In this document: positions 8,658 to 17,006 of the stretch, in pieces
How positions within the stretch are numbered: the stretch's first letter is position 1
Layout: every line of letters starts with the position of its first letter
Source: Mucilaginibacter lacusdianchii
GTDB taxonomy: Bacteria; Bacteroidota; Bacteroidia; Sphingobacteriales; Sphingobacteriaceae
DNA length: 64,000 bases
NCBI RefSeq assembly: GCF_009770985.1
Contig: NZ_WSRW01000003.1
Span: 729,275-793,274, forward strand
Direction: 5' to 3'
Program-made: the position numbers and the translations under genes
Notes under the pieces: model-generated
Told to the model about the DNA's origin: nothing
The model's database searches: none
What the model saw: only the letters and a program-made list of their open reading frames with translations

Positions 8658-9995
8658 ATGTATTATTCTTTCAAAAAAATACTAATCATATTGAGTCTAA
8701 TAGCTGCTTGGCAAGCAGGTAGGGCTCAGGTAAGCGCCGTTGCAGCACCTCCGGTGCCACTCACTTTACAACAGGTATGGAATCAGGCCGAGCAATACAA
8801 CAAAAGCATCCAGATGCAACAGTTGAGTGTTCGGGGCAGCGAAGAGGAAATCAAAGATGCCAAAGCCGAGCGTTTACCCGAAATCACGGCCGCCGGCGAG
8901 TATGCTTATGTCAGTAATTTGCCAATGTATGAAAATGGCTTATTCCATACACCAACTCAATATCCCGTGCTGCATACTTATTACCGTTTTGGTGGCGATG
9001 CCACATTTAACCTATACGCTGGTAATAAAACCAACCTTAAAATTAAAGAGCAGGAAACCATTAAACACCTCAGGGAAGAGCAAAAGCGGTTGACAGTTTC
9101 AGAAATAAAGCTCAGAGCCGCACAGTATTTTTTAGAACTGCGCCGGGGTATGATCTTTAAAGGCCTTATGCAAGCCAACATCGCCGAGCAGGAAAAGCAA
9201 CTGGATCGTATCCGCGTATTACAAAAGAACGGTGTGGTATTAAAAAGCGATGCTTTACGCGCCGAACTTCAACTATCGCGTCAAAGGCTTACGCTAGAGC
9301 AGATTGAAAACGATATAGCCATTGCTAATCAAAAGTTGAATATCGTTATAGGTCAGCCTAATGATGCACCTATTAATCCTCTAACCAGTCAGGACAGTAC
9401 AGGTTTGGTTGTTAAGTCTTATAGCGACTATTTAACCGAGGCCTTTCAAAAATCGTATCAGAATAAAATATCCGAGCAGGAAACTGAACTGCGGCGTTTA
9501 CAAGTAAAAGATATAAAAGCAAATGTGTCGCCCCGTTTGGGATTGTTTGCTAACTATGCTTACAGCTATCCGCAAATACAGTTTTATCCGTACGGTGCAA
9601 CCTTATACGGTTTAGGAATGACCGGTGTAAGGGCTAGTTTTCCGATATCTTCCTTTTATCATAACAAGCATAAAGTAAAAGCATCCGAACTGGAGTACCA
9701 GCGGCAGGAACTGGAACATCAGGATACACAGGATATGATTCGCCAGCAGGTGAACGAAGCTTACCTGCGGTATAAAGAGGCGTTGGATCGCATCACGGTT
9801 GCTCAAAACAATATCCGTCAGGCGACCGAGAATGCCCGGATTGTTAACAATACTTACTTCAATCAACTATCGCTGGTGACTGATCTGTTGCAATCTAACA
9901 CCGAGGTGTTGCAAACCCAGTTTGATTTGGCATCAGCGCAGATAGCAGCACAATTGCAGTATTATCAATTACAAAAAGTTATAGGCAACCTCTAA
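8658..9995 (+). CDS. TolC-family outer membrane efflux protein
   Basis: 445 residues with a signal peptide (cleavage likely after GRAQ). Two long alpha-helical repeats of the OEP family follow, including LTLQQVWNQAEQYNKSIQM at the start and the matching second repeat near residue 250-440. It forms the outer membrane channel of a tripartite pump. The next genes, a HlyD-type adaptor 6 bases downstream and a 14-helix MFS pump, complete an EmrAB-TolC-like machine in one operon. The substrate is not predictable, but drugs or organic acids are typical. Confidence 0.9.
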   Translation: MYYSFKKILIILSLIAAWQAGRAQVSAVAAPPVPLTLQQVWNQAEQYNKSIQMQQLSVRGSEEEIKDAKAERLPEITAAGEYAYVSNLPMYENGLFHTPTQYPVLHTYYRFGGDATFNLYAGNKTNLKIKEQETIKHLREEQKRLTVSEIKLRAAQYFLELRRGMIFKGLMQANIAEQEKQLDRIRVLQKNGVVLKSDALRAELQLSRQRLTLEQIENDIAIANQKLNIVIGQPNDAPINPLTSQDSTGLVVKSYSDYLTEAFQKSYQNKISEQETELRRLQVKDIKANVSPRLGLFANYAYSYPQIQFYPYGATLYGLGMTGVRASFPISSFYHNKHKVKASELEYQRQELEHQDTQDMIRQQVNEAYLRYKEALDRITVAQNNIRQATENARIVNNTYFNQLSLVTDLLQSNTEVLQTQFDLASAQIAAQLQYYQLQKVIGNL

Positions 9996-10001
9996 TTTAA
10001 C

Positions 10002-11084
10002 ATGAGCACAACCACTTCTAATCAATACACCCGAACCGACCGGCTCATCACCCGCATAAGCGCATGGATTGCCGGTATTATACTGGTAGCACTTATTGTT
10101 TGGGGAGTTATTTCCCTTTGGCAATTGTACCTGTATGAAGAAACTAATGATGCACAGGTAGAAGAATACATCAATCCCATTACCTCGCGCGTAAGCGGAT
10201 ACATCCGCGAAATACGTTATGAGGAAAATCAGGACGTTAAAAAAGGGGATACCTTACTTACCATAGATAACAGTGAGTATCAGTTGCAGCAGGAAGAAGC
10301 TGAAGCGGCTTTGTTAAATGCCCAGGCGCAATTGAAAGCGTTGGCCAGCAATGTGCAAACTTCTGCCAATGCATCGCAGGTAAACCAGTCGCAAATTGCT
10401 GCAGCCAAAGCGAGGTTGTGGCATCAGCAACAAGAGTACGCTCGTTATAAACGTTTGTACGAGGCTGAATCGGCCACTCAGCAACAGTTGGAAAACGTAG
10501 AAACAGCTTTGAACGTAGCGCGTTCAGATTACCAATCTGCGCTGGAAAATTATCAAACTTCATTATCTCGTGTTAACGATACCCGTGTGCAACGGGCTGT
10601 TTTAGAGGCGGAGATAAAAAGACGCCAGGCTGTGTTGAACCGTAACAAGCTGGATGTGGGTTACACTATTATCCGGGCACCTTACGATGGTAAAATGGGG
10701 CGCCGTACTATACAACAAGGTCAGGCTATACAGGCAGGTCAAACGCTGGCATTTATAGTTGACCAAGAAGCCGGTAAATGGGTGATTGCTAATTTTAAAG
10801 AAACACAGGTGCGCCACATGCACATAGGGCAGGCAGCCGAAATTGAAACCGATGCTTTTCCCGGTCGCAAGTTTAAAGGCAGTATTATTTCATTATCACC
10901 CGCAACCGGCTCCCGGTTCTCGCTACTGCCGCCGGATAATTCGACCGGCAACTTTGTTAAAATTGTGCAACGCATTCCGGTCCGTATCCGGCTCACTGAA
11001 GCTCGTGATGTTATAGACCCGTTGCGCGCCGGTATGAATGCAAATGTAATAGTACGGAAAGAGCAGGTAAACAATGGACAATAA
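10002..11084 (+). CDS. HlyD/EmrA-type membrane fusion protein
   Basis: 360-residue periplasmic adaptor. One N-terminal membrane helix (about 19-42) is followed by a biotinyl-lipoyl half-motif (GYIREIRYEENQDVKKGDTL), a long coiled coil (about 85-215), and the second lipoyl half with the conserved RAPYDGKMGRRTIQQGQ. It links the MFS pump in the inner membrane to TolC. The end overlaps the start of the MFS gene by 11 bases, showing translational coupling. Confidence 0.92.
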   Translation: MSTTTSNQYTRTDRLITRISAWIAGIILVALIVWGVISLWQLYLYEETNDAQVEEYINPITSRVSGYIREIRYEENQDVKKGDTLLTIDNSEYQLQQEEAEAALLNAQAQLKALASNVQTSANASQVNQSQIAAAKARLWHQQQEYARYKRLYEAESATQQQLENVETALNVARSDYQSALENYQTSLSRVNDTRVQRAVLEAEIKRRQAVLNRNKLDVGYTIIRAPYDGKMGRRTIQQGQAIQAGQTLAFIVDQEAGKWVIANFKETQVRHMHIGQAAEIETDAFPGRKFKGSIISLSPATGSRFSLLPPDNSTGNFVKIVQRIPVRIRLTEARDVIDPLRAGMNANVIVRKEQVNNGQ

Positions 11085-12672
11085 ACCGACACCGGTTTTC
11101 AGATCGTGGGCGCCCGAATGGTTAATTAGGAGCGTTATCTTGTTGGTGGTGGTGCCTTCTATGGCGTTGTTTGGACTGTCTACCGCAAACGGCGCTTCGG
11201 CGGCAGGATACTACGGTATTGAGCCAGCGGATGTGCAATATTCTATGGTAGTTTTTTATGCCGCTGTAGCTAGTTTTTTTGCGTTGGAGCGGCGCTTCTT
11301 CAGCTTCATTGCGGTAAGGCAGTATCTGATTATCAGTACCCTTGTTCAAATTATCACTTCGTATATTTGTTATTCTGCACATAACCTGCACGAACTCTTT
11401 ATTTTTCGTTTTATACAGGGAATGGCGAATTGTGCCTCAACCAGTATATGTATCACGCTGATATTTAACCGGCTGCACAACGAGCGAGCGCGTGAGATAG
11501 GTTACTCGGTGTTTTATTGCATATTGCTGATGATATCACCCTTAACTACATTATTGACCGCACCGCTACTGGATGCTTATGATTTCAACGTTTTGTATAA
11601 AGGCATCATCTTCTTTTATCTGCCGGGTACAATGTTATTGTTTTTAATCATGAACAACGTACGCCTTAATCGCAAGTTCCCGCTGTATCAGGTTGACTGG
11701 GCCAGCTTTGTGATTTATGCGCTCGCGTTGTGCCTTATTGGTTATGTGTTGATTTATGGGCAGCAGTACTACTGGCTTCAAGATACACGTATTGCCGTAA
11801 GTGTAGTTGCCATCGTGCTTTTACTAGCACTGCATGTGGTAAGGCAGGCTAAATTAAAAAGGCCGTATTTGTCTTTAGAGGTATTCAAATATAAGAATTA
11901 TATCATCGGCGCCTTTTTAGTGTTTATTTTATACATCTGCCGCGGTGCGCTAAATATCACATCAGCTTACTTTGCCAGTGCCATGGGGTTAGATCCCATA
12001 CATTTAGGCTATATATTGGCCGCCAATATGGTGGGCATATTATTAGGCGTAATTGTATCTTCCAGGCTAACGGTGATGAAAAAGCCAATGAGATTAATTT
12101 GGCTTTACGGTTTTATGTTACTACTGGTGTTCCATTTATGGATGCGCTTTTTATTTGCCTCGCAAGCTAACCCCGAAACTTATATTATTCCGCTATTGAT
12201 ACAAGGCTTGGGTGCCGGCTTGCTCATGACACCGCTAATACTTTTTATGGTTTCATCCGTTCCGGCAAGTTTGGGCGGCACCGCGTCAGCTACCGGGGTG
12301 TTTTTTAGATTTACCGGCTTTTGCAGCAGCATTGCGTTAATTAACTACTTTCAGTTAAGAGAGAGTAGTACGCATTTCAATCGCTTTCAGCAGGAACTGT
12401 CCGAAGCGAACCCATTGTTTTTGCAGAGGGTAACGGCTTACCGGCAACTGTTAACCAGTAGGGGAATGGCTCCCGATCAGGCCGCACATTTGGCAAAAGG
12501 GTTGCTTAACCGTTCGGTAACTGCACAAGCGCAGCTGCGTTATGCAATGGACTATTATTACTTCATCAGCTGGATACTGGTTATTGTTATCTTCATCATC
12601 GCGTTATATCCTTACGTTAGCCGCACTGTTGTTAATGTAAGAGTTAACCAACCGGCACCTGCTTCTTATTAA
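11074..12672 (+). CDS. MFS efflux pump, DHA2/EmrB-like
   Basis: 532 residues with about 14 predicted membrane helices, the size and topology of the DHA2 drug:H+ antiporter group. It has few classic motif-C residues, so the assignment rests mostly on topology and gene context (TolC, HlyD, MFS in order). The start codon overlaps the adaptor gene. It probably exports the substrate that the upstream AraC protein senses, though this is inference. Confidence 0.85.
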   Translation: MDNKPTPVFRSWAPEWLIRSVILLVVVPSMALFGLSTANGASAAGYYGIEPADVQYSMVVFYAAVASFFALERRFFSFIAVRQYLIISTLVQIITSYICYSAHNLHELFIFRFIQGMANCASTSICITLIFNRLHNERAREIGYSVFYCILLMISPLTTLLTAPLLDAYDFNVLYKGIIFFYLPGTMLLFLIMNNVRLNRKFPLYQVDWASFVIYALALCLIGYVLIYGQQYYWLQDTRIAVSVVAIVLLLALHVVRQAKLKRPYLSLEVFKYKNYIIGAFLVFILYICRGALNITSAYFASAMGLDPIHLGYILAANMVGILLGVIVSSRLTVMKKPMRLIWLYGFMLLLVFHLWMRFLFASQANPETYIIPLLIQGLGAGLLMTPLILFMVSSVPASLGGTASATGVFFRFTGFCSSIALINYFQLRESSTHFNRFQQELSEANPLFLQRVTAYRQLLTSRGMAPDQAAHLAKGLLNRSVTAQAQLRYAMDYYYFISWILVIVIFIIALYPYVSRTVVNVRVNQPAPASY

Positions 12673-12755
12673 TATAAATCAAATCGCATTATAGCAAACA
12701 CGGTGGAGATGTTGTTACTTTGTGCCCCTGATTATTATAATCGGCCACTACAGAT

Positions 12756-13622
12756 ATGGATATAGCCGAAGGTTTATTTTTCGCCGTCTTTTGGGCATCA
12801 GCTACGGTGGCAACTAAGTTTGCTGTAAGGTCTGTCGACCCATTTTTGCTGACCTTACTGCGTTTTTTGCTGGTTGCAGTAATCTTGCAGATTTATACTT
12901 ATGTGATTAAGAAAAGAGACGCGCGGTTTCCTACATGGAATGAAATGGGCAAGCTGTTCATCTTGGGTGTTTTGAATATTACTGTTTACATGACCGGCTA
13001 TCTCATCGCCATCAAAAATGTATCAGCCGGACTAATTAGTTTGGTGCAGGCAACTAACCCCTTAATTTTGATTGTCTTATCTGCTATATTCCTTAAGAGA
13101 AGGCCAACTACTCAGCAGTGGATAGGTATCGTAATTTGTATAGCCGGTTTGGTGCTGGCTGCCAAACCCAACTTACAGGATAGTCATGCCACGTTAAAGG
13201 GATTGATTGCGCTAGTTATAGGTACTACAGCGTTATCGGCCGGAAGTATCTGTTTTTCGAAATTCGAGTTGCCTTTGCCTAAAATGGCAGTCAATACCTG
13301 GCAAATTACTTTAGGCGGATTGCTGTTTATACCTATCGTTCTGCTTAACAAGGGCGGTAACTATTTAACGCTCAACCTGAACTTCTGGTTGTCATATGCA
13401 TGGCTGGTTATACCGGTATCGGTTGTAGCCTATGCCTTATGGTTAAATTTACTGCATAAAGATCCGGTTAAAGCCGGTACTTGGTTGTTCCTTACACCGG
13501 TTTTAGGTTACCTCATGGCGGTCATTATTCTGCATGAGAAGGTAACCATTTATGGTGTGGCAGGTGCTATTCTGGTTATAACCGGATTGATGTACTCGCG
13601 GCGGAAGGTAAAAATAGCCTAG
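12756..13622 (+). CDS. EamA/DMT-family transporter
   Basis: 288 residues with about ten membrane helices arranged as two EamA repeats (residues about 5-135 and 150-283), as in the RhaT/YdcZ-type drug/metabolite exporters. Conserved features include ATVATKFAVRSVDPF in the first helix pair and PVLGYLMAVIILHE in the second repeat. Substrate unknown. The gene ends in TAG that overlaps the convergent 82-codon gene by the four bases CTAG. Confidence 0.85.
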   Translation: MDIAEGLFFAVFWASATVATKFAVRSVDPFLLTLLRFLLVAVILQIYTYVIKKRDARFPTWNEMGKLFILGVLNITVYMTGYLIAIKNVSAGLISLVQATNPLILIVLSAIFLKRRPTTQQWIGIVICIAGLVLAAKPNLQDSHATLKGLIALVIGTTALSAGSICFSKFELPLPKMAVNTWQITLGGLLFIPIVLLNKGGNYLTLNLNFWLSYAWLVIPVSVVAYALWLNLLHKDPVKAGTWLFLTPVLGYLMAVIILHEKVTIYGVAGAILVITGLMYSRRKVKIA

Positions 13623-13867
13623 TAGTTATAACGATGGTAAGCATCTTTAAAGTCTTTACGCATATCTATAAACCGGGCACCTACCGTTTTGTAAAATTCT
13701 TCATCCAAAATTTCAAAAACGCTGTTTACGCCGTCAGTTAAATCCATGTCGGGTATTTTATAAATTTGCTCTAACGCGCCCTGCTCAATCTTGATAATGA
13801 ATTTATTATTCATGTTAAGGATAGACACTTTAAATTCAGCGTGTGGTATTTCGGCAATAATTCTCAT
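13619..13867 (-). CDS. Small conserved-looking protein, unknown function
   Basis: 82 residues, ATG start, no signal peptide or membrane segment. The composition is mixed with an acidic middle (PDMDLTDGVNSVFEILDEEFYK) and a basic C-terminus. I do not recognise a domain. It starts inside the last codons of the CrtA-like gene (13864-13867, an ATGA overlap), so the two are translationally coupled and probably act together. Its stop shares CTAG with the convergent DMT gene. Confidence 0.6.
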   Translation of the reverse strand: MRIIAEIPHAEFKVSILNMNNKFIIKIEQGALEQIYKIPDMDLTDGVNSVFEILDEEFYKTVGARFIDMRKDFKDAYHRYNY

Positions 13868-14574
13868 TGGGTTTCAAATTTAATAAGTCCTTTTAGCGGA
13901 TCGGCTCCATTTAGCGTACCCCAGGCGGCAATCGGTTTAAAGCGGGCAAATAGCTCTTCGCTGTACCAATTTTCGCTCCGGGTTTTTTTAATGACTTCTG
14001 CATGTTCGCGCGAACGGTAAGCAAACGCTTTTACATCATCTACACTTTCCCAAACCGAAAAGGTAGCCTGCCGGTAAACCGGTGCTTCACCTATGCCAAC
14101 GGAAGTGATAAACCCATGCGATGAAGCCATGTTTGTAGCAGCTTCGTCTACGTGCGACCAAAAGTTTTTTAAACTGTTAAGATGGATGGTGGCTCTTGTT
14201 AGCACAGCAACGGGACCGGTGTAGGCTTGTTTATCGGGCTTGCCAAATGGCTCTTTGCCATCCCATAAGCCATGAGCTTGCAGCGGTTCGGCTAAAATTG
14301 TCCAGCTTTCGGTAGTTAGTTTTTTCCACCAACCGGCAATAAAAGAGGTTTTATAGAAGTGGTCAAAATCTTCTCTGGTATCCCAGCAAGCCAGTAATCC
14401 CCATTGCTGCCAGTCGGGCGTTAGGTCAAAGCTTCCGCGCCGGCCGCAACCCAATAGTTTCCAAAACGTGCAGCCTTTCTGCAAAGCCAGTGGCAGCCTA
14501 TGCATAGCCATAGCCAGCAGGGCAAAAGGTACAAAAGCTTTACGGTACCGAACTATGGTTAAGCTGACAATCAT
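13864..14574 (-). CDS. Spheroidene monooxygenase (CrtA)-like protein
   Basis: 236 residues resembling the CrtA-like haem-dependent monooxygenase family. The telling parts are WKLLGCGRRGSFD near residue 40, WGLLACWDTREDFDHFY, the repeat TRATIHLNSLKNFWSHV, and AFAYRSREHAEVIKKTRSE followed by WYSEELFARF. In phototrophs CrtA oxidises carotenoids, but no other crt gene is in this window and many Bacteroidetes carry this protein as an orphan, so a carotenoid role is uncertain. The protein appears to be two dimeric alpha/beta barrel halves. It is coupled by ATGA to the downstream 82-codon gene. Confidence 0.65.
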   Translation of the reverse strand: MIVSLTIVRYRKAFVPFALLAMAMHRLPLALQKGCTFWKLLGCGRRGSFDLTPDWQQWGLLACWDTREDFDHFYKTSFIAGWWKKLTTESWTILAEPLQAHGLWDGKEPFGKPDKQAYTGPVAVLTRATIHLNSLKNFWSHVDEAATNMASSHGFITSVGIGEAPVYRQATFSVWESVDDVKAFAYRSREHAEVIKKTRSENWYSEELFARFKPIAAWGTLNGADPLKGLIKFETQ

Positions 14575-14649
14575 TTACAGGCGAAATAAAACATTAAATA
14601 TGAGATTTGCCTTATTTTGTTTTTGCCAAACGTGTTTACATTTGCTGCT

Positions 14650-15126
14650 ATGGCCGAAGATTTAAAAATATTACAAACTACCGATAAAGCTGCGCAATAC
14701 CAAGCATTGCTACCGCAGATAGAAGCGTTGATTACCGGTGAAACAGATTTAACAGCAAACTTAGCTAACGTTGCCGCTGCGCTTAAAGAGCAGTTTAAAT
14801 GGTTTTGGGTAGGTTTTTATCTGGTAAAAAATAATGAATTGGTTTTGGGGCCTTTTCAGGGACCGGTTGCTTGTACTCGCATTGGCATGGGCAAAGGTGT
14901 TTGCGGCGCATCATGGCAGCAGCAAAAAACATTAATTGTACCTGATGTAGAAGCATTTCCTGGCCACATAGCCTGTAGCTCGCTTTCTAAATCAGAAATT
15001 GTAGTGCCTTTGTTTAAAGATGGTCAAGTGTGTGGTGTGTTGGATGTAGATAGCGAGGAGCTTGATCAGTTTGACGAAACAGATGCTCTGTACCTGGAAG
15101 AACTAGTGAAGATGTTACAGCTTTGA
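14650..15126 (+). CDS. GAF-domain free methionine-R-sulfoxide reductase (fRMsr type)
   Basis: 158 residues forming a single GAF domain. The three cysteines of fRMsr enzymes are in place: GPVACTRI, GKGVCGASW, and HIACSSLSKSEIVVPL, together with FKWFWVGFYLV and GVLDVDSE. These enzymes reduce free methionine-R-sulfoxide using a relay of cysteines. ATG 14650 is preferred to a TTG 33 bases upstream because the family starts with a short helix before LQTTDKAAQY. The stop overlaps the ATG of the next gene at base 15126. Confidence 0.85.
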   Translation: MAEDLKILQTTDKAAQYQALLPQIEALITGETDLTANLANVAAALKEQFKWFWVGFYLVKNNELVLGPFQGPVACTRIGMGKGVCGASWQQQKTLIVPDVEAFPGHIACSSLSKSEIVVPLFKDGQVCGVLDVDSEELDQFDETDALYLEELVKMLQL

Positions 15127-15785
15127 TGGAAAAGCTATTTCTGATTTCCGGCTTAGGAGCCGACCGGCGTTTGTTTGATAACATTAAACTACCAGGTTAT
15201 GAATATATTCATGTTGACTGAATTGAACCCCAATCGCAGGATACCATCAGTAGCTATGCTAAAAAGCTGATTGATATTTATCAAATTACGGCGGGCTCCA
15301 TAGTGGCAGGCGTTTCGTTAGGTGGAATTATGACGGTAGAAATCAGTAGCTTAATTCCTTTACGTAAAGCGATTATTATATCCAGCGTCAAGTCGCCAGC
15401 CGAGATACCTAAATACTTTGCTTTCTTTAAAAGAGTGCCGGTTTACAAAATATTGCCGTTAAAATTTTATGTAAACATGGGATGGTTAATTAAACCCATA
15501 TTTGGTAATATGACCAAGTCAGTATGGCGACTCTTTAAAAGTATGCTGAGTGGTACCTCGCCAACATTTATGAAATGGGCCATGCATGCCGTACTGCACT
15601 GGGTGCCTAAACCACTTCCTGGTAAAATTTATCATCTGATGGGAACCCGCGATTTTATTTTTCCGCACAAAAACATTGAAGGTGCAGATTATATTATAAA
15701 AGGCGGAACCCATGATATGGTTTATAAAAAAGGAGAGCAGGTAAGTGCTGCTCTTCAAGCTATTCTGACGGATGAAACTGCCTGA
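15126..15785 (+). pseudogene. Alpha/beta hydrolase interrupted by in-frame TGA
   Basis: A continuous frame of 220 codons starts with ATG at 15126 (sharing one base with the fRMsr stop) and encodes KLFLISGLGADRRLFDNI, then a TGA at 15219-15221 as codon 32, and continues as IEPQSQDTISSYAKKL to the nucleophile elbow GVSLGG and a C-terminal GGTHDMVYKKGEQV. The residue at the stop would be Trp in HVDWIEP, so one G-to-A change explains it. The 31 residues before the stop carry the oxyanion-hole strand, so a protein restarted downstream would lack an essential part. The 3' end overlaps the AAG glycosylase start by 14 bases. It is a pseudogene unless the base is a sequence error. Confidence 0.8.
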
Positions 15786-16374
15786 GTCTTTCTATTTAAA
15801 TAACAATGTGATAGAGGTTGCCCGCAATTTGCTCGGCAAGTATCTATTTACCCGAATTGATGGTGAAGTTGCCGGCGGATATATAGTTGAAACAGAAGCT
15901 TATAATGGTTCGGTAGATAAGGCTTCACATGCATTTGGTAACCGCCTTACGCAACGTACCGAAACCATGTTCAGGCAGGGTGGCGTGGCTTATGTTTACC
16001 TGTGTTATGGCATTCACGAAATGTTGAACGTAGTAACTTCTGTAGAAGGGCAACCCCATGCTGTGTTAATTCGGGCTATCAATCCAACTGTTGGATTAGA
16101 CATTATGCAGTACCGGCGCAACATGGCTGTGGTTAAGCCAAACATTACCGCCGGACCGGGCTCTGTGGGCAAGGCATTAGGCATAAGCCGAAAGCTAAAT
16201 GGCATCAGTTACCAAAGTGACGAGCTGTGGATAGAAGACCAAGGTTTGAGTTTTCCGGACGAAGCTGTAACTGCTGGCCAGCGCATTGGCGTGGCTTATG
16301 CAGGTGATGATGCATTGTTGCCTTACCGTTTTTATGTGAAGGGAAATGTGTATGTAAGCAAACCTAATCGTTAA
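15772..16374 (+). CDS. DNA-3-methyladenine glycosylase (AAG/MPG family)
   Basis: 200 residues. Excises alkylated and deaminated purines in base-excision repair. It has the family landmarks ETEAY (catalytic Glu, near residue 42), SHAFGNRLTQRTETMF, GVAYVYLCYGIHEMLNVV with the DNA-intercalating Tyr region, and AGPGSVGKALGI. The gene lies downstream of fRMsr and the broken hydrolase with overlapping ends, so it belongs to the same operon and probably to a damage-response set. Confidence 0.92.
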   Translation: MKLPESFYLNNNVIEVARNLLGKYLFTRIDGEVAGGYIVETEAYNGSVDKASHAFGNRLTQRTETMFRQGGVAYVYLCYGIHEMLNVVTSVEGQPHAVLIRAINPTVGLDIMQYRRNMAVVKPNITAGPGSVGKALGISRKLNGISYQSDELWIEDQGLSFPDEAVTAGQRIGVAYAGDDALLPYRFYVKGNVYVSKPNR

Positions 16375-16436
16375 TTTTTGCAATCAAAAAAGGCCTTTGC
16401 GGGTTATATAAAATAATCAGCACAAAAAATGGAGTC

Positions 16437-16943
16437 ATGGATTACGAAAACGATTTAAAAAAATTGGAAAATATTGAGAAGCTGCGCGGCATGATTGATA
16501 AATCAAAAACAGCTATGCTAACTACTTACACCCTGGATGGTGGCTTTCATAGCCGGCCGATGGGTACAGCACAACTGGATGTAGATGGCAGTCTTTGGTT
16601 TTTTACCAAAGAATTTACACCGAAAGTTGCGGAAGTTTCTCACGAAAATAAAGTGAACGTTACTTATTCTAACGCTTCGGCTGATACCTATATCAGCATT
16701 AACGGTAAAGCCCAGTTGGTTGAAGATCGCACCAAAATGCGCGACTTATGGGACCCTTACATACAATCGTTTTTTCCAGACGGATTAGAAGATTTAAATC
16801 TCATTTTGTTACGTGTGGATATTACCGATGCGGAGTATTGGGACAATAGCGCCGGAACATTAGCAATAGTGTTCAAATGGATACAATCCAAAATTACCGG
16901 TAAAGATTTTGAAGAAGGTGAGCATGACAAGGTGCAGCTTTAA
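16437..16943 (+). CDS. Pyridoxamine 5'-phosphate oxidase-like stress protein
   Basis: 168 residues of the FMN-binding split-barrel family, in the general-stress-protein-26 group. Signature segments are MLTTYTLDGGFHSRPMGTAQLDVDG, SLWFFTKEFTPK and NVTYSNASADTYISINGKAQL. These proteins bind flavin or F420-like cofactors, and the reaction is generally unknown. The gene ends before a terminator at 16969-16993, so it closes the repair/stress cluster. Confidence 0.85.
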   Translation: MDYENDLKKLENIEKLRGMIDKSKTAMLTTYTLDGGFHSRPMGTAQLDVDGSLWFFTKEFTPKVAEVSHENKVNVTYSNASADTYISINGKAQLVEDRTKMRDLWDPYIQSFFPDGLEDLNLILLRVDITDAEYWDNSAGTLAIVFKWIQSKITGKDFEEGEHDKVQL

Positions 16944-16968
16944 TCTTTGTTCATTTACGATTATAAGC

Positions 16969-16993
16969 AGGCAGCGTAAAGGCTGCCTTTTTT
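16969..16993 (+). terminator. Rho-independent terminator
   Basis: Seven-bp stem AGGCAGC / GCTGCCT with a six-base loop, followed by six T. It ends the PNPOx-like gene and lies just 13 bases before the kynureninase ATG, which shows that kynureninase starts a new unit or is read through. Confidence 0.8.
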
Positions 16994-17006
16994 GTATTAT
17001 TGGCTA

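Noticed and set aside
15219..15221. In-frame TGA as selenocysteine
   Set aside because: The position calls for Trp, the alpha/beta hydrolase needs no Sec, and no SECIS-like hairpin is visible after it.
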